Of a stretch of 64,000 nt of DNA, positions 41,834 to 50,370 are shown one piece after another (the first letter of the stretch is position 1; each line of letters begins with the position of its first letter). A program made the position numbers and the translations under genes. The stretch covers positions 248,001 to 312,000 of the forward strand of contig JAFCMP010000346.1 of the NCBI GenBank assembly GCA_017506865.1, in the 5' to 3' direction. Source of the DNA: Tribonema minus. Its lineage: Eukaryota; Sar; Xanthophyceae; Tribonematales; Tribonemataceae. Under the pieces are notes generated by a model that was not told where the DNA came from, ran no database searches, and saw nothing but the letters and a program-made list of their open reading frames with translations.

Positions 41834-44552
41834 ATGAGTGAGTGTGTGTGCGTTTGTGTGTGTATTGAGGATATGTTGCGGCAAAGCACACTAGGTACAC
41901 CAACGTCAGTGTTGAAACCGGCGGGTTCCGTTCAGACGCCACCAAAACAACGCAAGCAGGTCGCAGAGCCATGGAACCTTAGCATAGTCCACTGTACAGA
42001 GGTGACAGACACAGGCAGCGAGCACACACACCAACCCTAGAGGTGCTTGCCTACGTGTATCTTCAACATATGCCAGTCATGACAGCGCACAACAACACGA
42101 GCGTAGTCGAAACTGGGCAAACCGCGGCGCGCTTTTGCACGAGAGCACAGGAGCTCCAGCAACCGGCATGCTGACAGTACACTACTGTCCTCTTGATACT
42201 AACGTGGCAGTGCTCTGTACTCGACGCCAGCCTGTCAGCACGTGCGCTGTACTGTGAATCAAGGTACCGCGCTGTCTGCTGCACACGCTTCTCGCCTCTA
42301 CGCAAATGGAGAAGTCCCGCAGCTTCATAGCACAGCCTGCCAAAGGGGTGTACGGTGTACTGCACTGTACTGCAGTTGCTGTACTGTTTTATGTACTTAC
42401 TCGGCAAAGAAGCCCCGCAGCTCTCTCCGTGATGCAGCCTGCCAGGCAGTACACTGCACTGTGAGTACTTCATGGTGCGGCTGCGGTAGCACAGCCAGAG
42501 AGTGCGCTGCACCCTACACATTACGCCGTCTCACACCTGCTCTACCGGCCTCGCAACGCGGCACCGTGCCGCAGCCTGTCACACGAGTACACTGCACGGT
42601 GCAGCAGTGTTCTGCACTGTACTCCTGCTGTACCGCTCATACACGCGCCTCTCACCTGTGTGAAGTTGAAAAACTCTCGCAGCTCCTTCACATAGTCCGT
42701 GTGCTCCTTGTGGCATATGACGCCCTCGCCGCTGAGCACTACTATCAGGTCCTCCGGCTCGTTGCGCGGCAGCAGCGCAGCAGGTTTGCGCGCGGGCGCC
42801 CGTTGCTGCTCCGCAGCGGCTGCCTCTTGCCTGTGATGCAATCATGCCAGGGAGTGGTGGTGAGGACAAAATCAATAGGGCATGTGAATGCGGAGGTGAC
42901 TTTGAATGGTGTCTTCCACCATTGTTTAGACGCTCCAACTTGTTTCTAAGGGTGTAGCATCAGAGCATAGTGTGAGCCGTATCAGCGGTAAAACCGTGCA
43001 CAGCGCTCAACTTACCTCGCAAGAGGCAGCGGCGGCGGCGGCAGCGGCGGCGGCTGCAGCGGCAGTACGCCAACCCCCTGCCCCCTGCGCCTTAGCTATT
43101 CTGTGTTCGTTGTACAAACGGCGCGCTCTGCCGTGGCAGGCTGCCTACCTTTGCAGGCTATACTTACCAATGGTTACCACTAGTTGAGTTACCATATATG
43201 CATACCTACCTACAGGTCTTGCACAGCACATCGCGCAGTGCAAGCAGTGTATAGCCCACAGTGCTGTGCCTGCAGCCATGCCGCCACCGCCCCCGGCACG
43301 GTGGTGCTGTTCACCAAATACAGCCGCGGTGCACCGCTGCAGTCTCGCGACGCCATCATCGCAACCCCGCAACGCGCGCGCTGCCACCGCGCACCCTCTT
43401 CCTCCACGGCACACCTTGCGGTCCGCGGCGGCGGCGGCGGCGGCGCTGGCAGCTGACCCTAACCCTAGCCCTGACCCTAGCCCTACGCCGCAAACGAATG
43501 GCTGCTGCAGCTTCAAGTCGCAGTGATGACGTAGGCGTCTGCGGCACCCGTGTCAGCACAATTCGGAACACACCTCGTGGGCGGCGGCGGCGGCGCTGGC
43601 AGCCGCCCCGCCGCCTGCACCTGGATGTGCGCGATCTGGTGCTCGCCATGCTTCGCGCGCGCCGCCGCGGTGCGCTGTCGCGAGCGCGCCGCCGCCGCGC
43701 TGTCGCTCGGGTTCGCAATGAGCTTCGACTCCACGGCGCCACAGTGGACGAGCGCGGGCGCGCCGCTGCCGCCGCCGCCGCTGCTGCCGCCGCTGCCGCC
43801 GCCGCCGCCGCCGCCACCGCCGCCGCCGCCGTTGTTGTCGCTGCCGCCATCCGCAGCAGCAGCAGTGCTCCGCAGCTGGTATACGTCGATGGTGTTCTTC
43901 TCGTCCAGCCGCCTGGTGTGCGGTTGAGACAGGGTCAGAGCGGCAAATGAGTCGACGGGCGCTTGCAGGCGGATTGAAGTCTGCAGTTGCAGTTGGTCAC
44001 TGCGGTGTATCCTCTGGCAGATCTGACATCTCAATCATCAGGCCCTGAAGCGCTAAGTGCAACACTCATTGCATGCCAGCGGAAAGCGCCCATCTCTTTA
44101 ATTAAAACATCAGTGCATGTGGTCATTCAATCTGCTGTTTTGGAGGTCCTGCATGAGCTATGGTGTGGTGGGCTGGACAGATGCTTGCGCACAGAACTAC
44201 AATGCCTGTAACATATGCGCAGGTGCCCTCGTCATGGCTTGGTGCTCCCTGATGAGTGACACTCATCGACCGTAGCCCAGTTAGGCATGTGCTAGGCTCA
44301 CTTGATGACAAAGAGGTCTCCATTCACGTAGAGCTGCACTTCCTTGCCATCCTTATCCTGACCGAACTCGATCCTGATGTCTGGCGGCGCCCCTGTCTTC
44401 GCAGCGTCCGCAGCTGCGGCCTCCAAAGCATCCTGCAAATCCACTGTCAGCTTCAGAGTCATCGCCGAGGGCGGCCCTAATTGCAGACCGCATGGCTGCA
44501 CAGGCACACGCTGCTGCGGCAGGCGCTTGCTGGGGCGCTCCTCATCGGACAT
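37695..44552 (-). CDS. Unrecognised, probably nuclear protein with basic C-terminus
   Basis: Seven exons with fully consistent phases: 44302-44552, 43574-43912, 42656-42830, 41488-41649, 40003-40257, 38461-38610 and 37695-37802; 479 aa. I chose ATG 44552 (MSDEERPSKR) for its AAAATGTCC context; an in-frame upstream Met exists. The apparent stop after LFVIK is a splice donor (AA|GTGAGC). Recognisable segments: DGKEVQLYVNGDLFVIKRLD, a poly-Gly tract of about 12 residues, EDLIVVLSGEGVICHKEHTD, MVFRKGELKMERRLYVKFST, a Leu-rich exon (MIAPLSHLVARDADLHALWL), AMEILEREALLMEVMDIGV, and the end KTGAKRKRR, a likely nuclear localisation signal. I do not recognise the family. Every internal exon is bordered by copies of its own edges, which independently supports the splice sites. 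Confidence 0.65.
37803..38160 (-). repeat. Copies of the acceptor region of the last exon of the nuclear-protein gene
   Basis: A roughly 90-bp unit (GCTGCGCTGCGGTGC.CCGCGGTGCA.CGA...GCGCCATGGGAGAG followed by TCA.ATTCAACTG and CTTCAACTGTGG) occurs about four times, near 37808, 37885, 37980 and 38070. It represents the intron 3' end plus a few exon bases. Spacing is about 75-95 bp. Confidence 0.85.
38160..38460 (-). repeat. Copies of the 3' edge and donor of exon 6 of the nuclear-protein gene
   Basis: The real edge at 38461-38500 (ARRIVLRVRFE, rich in GCGCACGCGCAGGACGA) recurs near 38359 and 38249, with an eroded copy near 38160. Spacing is about 100-110 bp. Each copy is followed in the transcript by a CTTTCTTGAAG-like motif. 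Confidence 0.88.
39320..39990 (-). repeat. Four copies of the 3' end and donor of exon 5 of the nuclear-protein gene, with CCCTAA repeats
   Basis: The true edge is 40003-40075 (CDS end DVAISQLQ). The block ACCTGCAGCTGG..AATCGCC...TCGAT recurs at about 39859, 39697, 39523 and 39326, spaced about 140-195 bp. The three distal copies share a nine-base, in-frame addition absent from the exon and its nearest copy. CCCTAA-type runs separate the copies. Confidence 0.9.
40395..40960 (-). repeat. Four copies of the acceptor and 5' start of exon 5 of the nuclear-protein gene
   Basis: The true start is at 40257 (LMIAPLSHLVARDADLH). Copies of GGTGCAGGTCGGCGTCGCGC...GCGACAGCGGCGCT.ATGAGCTGCGCGCAG occur near 40400-40450, 40565-40615, 40740-40790 and 40905-40945. 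Periods are about 160-186 bp. The far copies are the more diverged. Confidence 0.9.
41335..41480 (-). repeat. Eroded copies of the 3' edge of exon 4 of the nuclear-protein gene
   Basis: TCCTCTACA.CT...CTGCCG/CGCG.CG...TGCTTACC(A/T)G..G(T/C)GG text recurs at about 41331-41380 and 41447-41500. It includes the GTAAG-type donor (CTTAC on the plus strand) of the real exon at 41488. Confidence 0.5.
41793..41832. repeat. (GT)n microsatellite
   Basis: Nearly pure GT dinucleotide run in intron 3 of the nuclear-protein gene. Confidence 0.95.
42280..42620 (-). repeat. Eroded copies of the 3' edge of exon 3 of the nuclear-protein gene
   Basis: The true edge (KELREFFNFTQ, 42656-42700) is echoed at about 42290-42345 and 42400-42445 by AA...AGAAG(T/C)CCCGCAGCT text followed by GCAGCCTGCCA. 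A shared spacer rich in ACTGCACTGT occurs between units. These copies are weaker than those elsewhere. Confidence 0.5.
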
Positions 44553-45861
44553 TTTGGTGCTGGCTCGGAGTCTCACTTCTTCAACTGTGACTTCAACGTT
44601 TTTATTCTCTGGGATTTCCAGCAGTAACTGTCGACAGCTCTGGAGACATGGTCCGGTTCCCTTGGGACCATAGGCACATATGGTCATTCAACTGAATCTG
44701 ATGACCCTGTCATCCTACAGAAGCTTGAGCCACCATGTTTCTTTGAACTGAGCCTGACATCACTGAACCCATTGCACAAGCGAGTCCCGATGGTGAACCA
44801 TTGTAACAGGCATAGATAGGACATGCCTTGCAAGCATTTATCGAATGACCCGCAATACACCACTCACACGCTGCTGGCCTTCCTCTGCATGGTGATAAGG
44901 GCAGGTGGTGTTTCCTGGCTCAGGTGGTATTGGATCATCAGCTTTGCACAACCATGAGTCCTTTGGTTATTTGCACATGTGTGTTGAGTCCTGTTGATTT
45001 TCCAAGAAGACTTGAGGGTTGAAACAACAGCGCCACACTATCATTGTAGCCACCTTACATTGCCCCACCACGTGTTCATCAAACGCCCCAGAAGCCACCG
45101 GTGCCTTGGACCATAGCGTCTCTTTGTACACTGCATGCATGCGTAATGTAACCAGGCGAAGGCCACACCTGGCCGCTTTTGAGCTGCCCCTGTCATCAAA
45201 AGATGGCAGAACGTACAGTCAAACGCTTACGTACACACCGTGCCTGGTCGGGGGGGGGTCGGCAGGCACATATCGATTATGCATGCGGCTGACAAGTCCT
45301 AACTGTGTACAACAATGGTAAGTAAGAACATCATCACCAGGCAAGTTCCGTTGTGCAGACGTTCGACATGTACCCCCCGTCCCGCCTGCCATATCCTGCC
45401 CAGGCCGGCCCACCCGACCTGCCATGTGCACCCCCATTGTCAGTTGTGTGTTGCGCTGCACCTAATACTTACATGGCTCTGGACACAAGCAGCACAAAGT
45501 GTGCGCTACGGCAGAGAGGGGGCAGCTAGCACACAGAGGAGTGCAGGCCGTCAGGCCAAGCTGACATCCCAAGGGCAAGCGCGGTGGCGGAAGAACTGGC
45601 TGGTCGCCAAGATGAGAACGCGACAATTTTCCAAGCAGAAAGGCCTCCTGCCTCAGCACTGCTATCCCGCCTGTGGCCGGAAGGTGTGCACGCCTCTGTG
45701 TGCTCCTGGAGTCCTGTTACACTCCGTAACAAACTTCACAAACTTCAACTGTGAAAGTGAAACGGACAAAAAGATCAAACATCAACACCATCCCCATCGG
45801 GTACCAGAAGCTGAGCGAGACGGGAGCCGTATCTGGATAGCGCGTACTAGGGTGTCGCGCG
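44553..45861. other. Divergent intergenic region between the nuclear-protein gene and the dynein light chain gene
   Basis: About 1.3 kb. Upstream in-frame codons of the minus-strand gene continue to 44687 but look non-conserved. No other gene recognised. Confidence 0.45.
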
Positions 45862-47888
45862 ATGGAGAACAGCGGGGCGTCCAGCTCGGTGGTGTCAGAC
45901 AGTAAGTGCAAGTATCTCGAAGTTCCATGTTTTTTAGCTGTGGGGCGAGCGCTGCTGCTGTGGTTGCTGACTGAGTAGCTTGTGCGCGCAACAGCGCCTG
46001 TTTCAAATACTTTGTCCTGCGTTAAAGCCTCTTGGCCATTTCCTTCACGCACACATCACCATAAATGGCAGTTGTGGCGCAGCACTTTGCTGAGCACAAG
46101 GCACCTATGTGCCGTCCTTCCGCCACCTTTGCTGACAACGAAAGCTGAGATCGAAATGATGGGGCTACCTGCTTGAATGTGCAGTGGACGATCACAGCGA
46201 AATGCGGACAGATGCTCAGGCATGGGCGGCGGCTGCGATAGAATCACATGCGGAAGAGAAAGCAATATCAAAAGATATCAAGGTAAGCGGCGGACAACGA
46301 CGCCCTCTCTGAGCTGCTACCCGAGAATGCGTAGTAGTGCTCTGTCATGAAGTGCTTGATTTTAGTCAGATGCAAAGGCAAACACAGTATGACCGCACCT
46401 TTTACTGTCCTCAGAGTGCGGCATGTGCAACGAGTCGCAATAATGCTATATCCTGCCACAACTAGCAACTTGAAAAGCGTTTTGTCAGCCGCTGTTGGCA
46501 GCTGCAGCACAGATACAGCAAAATTGAGGGGGCTGTCAACCGCGCAACTACTGCTGTGCCGTGCGCACACAACTAAGGCCACACCTAGGCGACGTACAGC
46601 AATACAGGCACTGCACTACATGGCCTCTGCAGATCACTCTGGTTGACATAGTGAACTGCTTAGAAGTGAATGCGTCAGTTGCGACTGTGTCATCAGCAAA
46701 GACCAATGTGTAACATCAACCCCAACTTGACAACAGCAAGCAAGTCAATCTCTTGTGCCTAATCCGATGCGAGCCAGCCGCTCAGTCCGCACTAGTTGGC
46801 GCAAGGAAGGCACTCACTCTGCCCTAATTGGCGCAAGCAAGGCAACAGCGCATATACATAGCAAGCAAGCCCTATGATCAGTGCCACAAGCAGAAATGTG
46901 TGATGTCACAACGGGCTGTCTTGTCGCAAGGACGGCGCGTCACTCCCTGAAGTTCCACGCGGAGCAGTGGTGTGCCTGCTGCCACTGGTAAGGGGGTTTG
47001 TCAACATTTTTCAATGCGCCCGAATGTGTTTTCATGTGTTGTCATATCACTCACATGTAGCCGATACTTATGTAGTACATTGCTTCAGATCTCCGTCAAC
47101 ATGACCGTCAAAGGCGTCACATACCACCCCTGGCAGCCAATGCTGCCCGGAGAGAGGTAGCAGCAATGGCAGTAATTGTTCACTTGTTATGTGATGTACC
47201 ATTTTGTCCTTACTCATCAATGGTGGACTTGGTTTGCTAAGCTAGCTGAGCACTAGCAGACCCCCTTCACATGCGTACCTGCCACAGCTCCCCCCCCCCC
47301 CCCCTCTTATTTCTTTCAATGTTGCTGGCGTGCATCAGGGAAGAATGGACGACAAGTATGGGCCCACGTGGCACTGCATCGTTGGCACAGACTTCAAGGC
47401 ATATGTAACACACGAGGTGAGCCTGTTGCAGCAGCGCTCAAGCCACCACTTTGTATTGTGCAAAGTATATTGCTCCTGTTGTTGCGCACTGCGTGGCGTC
47501 TCGAGCGTCGCGAGGCTGGGTTTTGCATGCTTACGTGCATGTTGCTGTCCGCGGCATCAGGTGCGTCGTGAGGGTGAGTGTGAGGGTTAGGCACTCATCA
47601 CCCCCGCATGCCACATCAGTATGACCAGCGGTCGTAGGCGGCCAGGGGTATCATCCGCATGGTGCTGCCTCGTTAAATTGGCATGTGTCGGGGGCAACGT
47701 TTATGGCATGTTCCTTTCACCACGGCAAGACTCATCTGGCGCATCGCTGTGCTCAATCTGCTGCATCGTTGGTTTTACGTTGCCGTGCTCAATGTGCTGC
47801 CTTGTTGGTCTCGCCTGTGTCACAGACCAAGACATTCATGTTCTTCTACCACGGCAAAATGGCGATATGCCTCTACAAGGCGGGATAG
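45862..47888 (+). CDS. DYNLL: Dynein light chain, LC8/DYNLL type
   Basis: Exons 45862-45901, 46185-46282, 47339-47416 and 47826-47888 join in phase (92 aa; LC8 is usually about 89). Exon 1 starts MENSGASSSVVSD. Exon 2 encodes the N-terminal helix region (WAAAAIESHAEEKAISKDIK). Exon 3 carries the family core DKYGPTWHCIVG and FKAYVTHE. Exon 4 is TKTFMFFYHGKMAICLYKAG and stop. LC8 is a homodimeric hub in cytoplasmic and axonemal dyneins and many other complexes. Compared with LC8 there is a gap of about four to five residues at the exon 2/3 joint, so a short missed exon between 46283 and 47338 is possible. No strong exon-edge arrays are seen in this gene. Confidence 0.9.
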
Positions 47889-48773
47889 CGCTGAGTTTTG
47901 TAACAAAAAACTGGTATATGTACAGATGCTCCGTTGTTTCTTTCTGCCCCTTTCTCTCTCACTTGCGTGCTTCCTGATGACGTAAACATTGCATTCCCTG
48001 GCTGCCAACGTCTGCAGTACATCTCATGGCAGCTGTTGTTTAACCCCAGGTGGTCTGATGCAAGCAGTCGGGCTTGGCTGACACTACAGCTCTCGTGTGC
48101 CAGCAACGGCGGTGCACCTTTTTGAAACTGCTATTCAGATGCAGATATATGATGCGAGCTGCCATCTTGGCTGATACTACTTGAATCAGCATGAGAGGCA
48201 TGTAATGTTTTGCTGTGGACACGACCGTCATGTGTCAGGCGCTCAGCAGCTTTGTGCTGCTGCGCAGAAGCCCATGATATGCAATCAGGCCATTCCCATA
48301 CTGCGTGTGAGCACCAATTTTGATGTCAGCAAGCGATGGCATCAGCGATCGATCACGCATGCAGCAGCAAGTCACCGCGCTTGAGCATCACCACTTCGTG
48401 GCAGCTGGCAGGGGTAGGGTACATGCGCGCTCTCTCCCTCATACCACGTTCATGTCATGTATGCCGAGCCATGCCAAATACTGTATATGACACGACATGC
48501 TCGTGCTCACGCCCAAGAAAAACGTGCTAGGAAATGCGAGTTGCCAACAACCAGCGGGCGCACTTGCAGCAGATGATGTACATGTGCCTCTGACTGTCAC
48601 AGGCGACTGCTATCACTGCTCAACAATAACCGCTGCCAGAACCAAATCATCGCTGGCAGCCTTTGATATCTCAGACCATCACGGACGCGCACGGACAAAA
48701 CACCACGCCAAAATGGCAAACGACATGTACCAGTGAATGGCTCTGTAATATTTATACTTTGACAGGCACTGTG
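47889..48773. other. Convergent intergenic region between DYNLL and uS7m
   Basis: About 0.9 kb of 3' flanking sequence for both genes. No coding region recognised. Confidence 0.5.
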
Positions 48774-49205
48774 TCAGAACCACCTGAAATGCGCGAATGC
48801 CCTAGCTTCCAGGGCCACCTTCGCCATCTCCCGCTTCTGCTTGATGGCCTCCCCCTGCCCCTTGGACGCCGCCACCATCTCCTCCCCCAGCGCCTTGTGC
48901 ATGGGCTGCTTGCTCTTCCTGCTAGCTCGCACCAGCAGCCGCAGCCCCAGCGCCGTACTCCGTTGCTCACTGAGAGGCAGCGGCACCTGATATGACTGCC
49001 CCCGGACTCGTATGGTGCGCACCTCCACTAGTGGGCTGACTTTGGCGATGGCCGCGTACATGGACGCCAAGGCGTTCTCCTTTTTGACAACTCGTATGTG
49101 ATCCAGCGCGCCTAGGAGGACGTGCTCGGCCGTGTGCTTCTTGCCGTCGTGCATCATCAGCTTCACCAGCTTTTGAGCCACGGGCGTCCGCAGAACAGAG
49201 GACAT
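48774..49205 (-). CDS. MRPS7: Mitochondrial small-subunit ribosomal protein uS7m
   Basis: From ATG 49205 (MSSVLRTPVAQ) the frame gives 143 aa matching bacterial-type S7 along its length: QKLVKLMMHDGKKHTAEHVL, GALDHIRVVKKEN, SPLVEVRTIRVRGQSYQVPL, STALGLRLLVRASR, and the C-terminal ARAFAHFRW. S7 binds the 3' major domain of small-subunit rRNA near the exit site. The frame is open upstream of the ATG, and CATCTTCCAG directly precedes it, so an upstream exon with a mitochondrial presequence is possible. Mitochondrial rather than plastid is inferred, because plastid S7 is usually plastid-encoded. The retrotransposon cluster begins about 280 bp upstream. Confidence 0.9.
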   Translation of the reverse strand: MSSVLRTPVAQKLVKLMMHDGKKHTAEHVLLGALDHIRVVKKENALASMYAAIAKVSPLVEVRTIRVRGQSYQVPLPLSEQRSTALGLRLLVRASRKSKQPMHKALGEEMVAASKGQGEAIKQKREMAKVALEARAFAHFRWF

Positions 49206-49488
49206 GCTGCTACCTGGAAGATGCCAAGGCCCTGCTAGAGCTGGACGTGATGATTTATGGCCTAGTGTGTGTGTCTGTGCCTGGACTGCCTGTCCTTGTG
49301 GCGCTCTCAATCAAATGTACTGATATGGGCTCCGCGGCGCCGAGCGTGAGCAATACTGAGCGTTGGTGCTCGCTTTCTTCCACACACAGAGCTCGCCGAT
49401 GTGCACTCACCTAAACCTCAACTTTCGCCCATGAACTTCAACTTTTCAGGCTGGAAGTTTAAGTAAGACTCTAAGAATGGAGTTACAC

Positions 49489-49976
49489 ATGTACTTTTAT
49501 TATATGTACTTATTATTAATTCTCGCTCAGGGCGCGAAAAAGCCCAGATGATTGGCATCTAGCTGTAAGGAATCTACATGTCGTATGACAGTCTGAAAGT
49601 GTCGCAACAACAACCACTCAAACGCCGCCGCCGCCAAATGGCATCTCGGGGTCCTCCCCTACGTCCTCCTCCATGTGCCCCCCCCCCTGGATTCTGCCAT
49701 GTGTGTCATGACACGGCCAGAGTACGCCATGTGGAGCGCTGCCGACAGTGCCGAGCGTAAGGGCGCCAGGGCGATGCCCTTGAGAGCTTTAGGGCGCGCT
49801 CCTCCGGGCACTGACATCCTGCTGGCATACTCCGTCGCCACAGCCTCCAGCAGCTTCCGCCCCTGCTCCCCGATGCTGCCAAATGACCCTATTGCCAAAG
49901 TGGCAAGTTTGTAGCAATTCTGATCATAATGACCAGAATAGTGGGTAGTCTTGGCGGCCTCTTGGTCGCGGCAGCA
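49489..49976 (-). mobile_element. 5'-truncated copy of the RLE-type non-LTR retrotransposon (about 490 bp)
   Basis: Almost identical to the 3' ends of the two large copies: AT-rich GTACTTTTATTA tail, hairpin block, and the last 110 or so codons of the ORF (RDQEAAKTTHYSGHYDQNCY, LAIGSFGSIGEQGRKLLEAV). The match stops abruptly at GCGGCAGCA (49976), where a related but different element end begins. An intact C-terminal frame with few changes indicates a recent insertion. Confidence 0.9.
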
Positions 49977-50370
49977 CACATGTACTTTTATTACACATGT
50001 ACTTTTATTAATTTCGCTTCGCAAGGGGCGCGAAAAGCCCTCTCTTTGGATGTGCACTCAATGCAACATTCCTTCTCCGAAGAGAGACTCAAACGCAAAC
50101 AGGCTTCCCCCTCTTCACACTACCACCAACACCCCACAACCAAACCCTATTTAGGGTTGCCTAGCCGTGAGGCACACTTGTCCCGTCTTGAAAAAGATGT
50201 ATGCAGGCCTGGGTCGCCTTTGACAGCGCCCAGAACTGAGGACCATGCTGACACGTCTGAATCACGCCTCTAGGCAAAATGATCACTGGGCACCAGGCAC
50301 TGGTGCTAAGGGTATCAATGCTGTTGCTACGAAGAGTCCAACCCAACCCCAACAAACCCCACCCGAACCC
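49977..50370 (-). mobile_element. Fragment of a second, related retroelement family (3' end)
   Basis: It begins with two copies of CACATGTACTTTTATTA and a hairpin-like block TTTCGCTTCGCAAGGGGCGCGAAAAG. This is the same architecture as the main family's 3' end but a different sequence. The interior to about 50340 matches nothing else in the window, and its right boundary is unclear. The last part (50340-50370) is GGGTT-rich when read on the minus strand, resembling degenerate telomeric repeat. Confidence 0.5.

Noticed and set aside
44298-44552. Single-exon small protein ending LFVIK and stop
   Set aside because: The apparent stop overlaps a GTGAGC donor whose phase fits the next exon exactly, so this is the first exon of the seven-exon gene.
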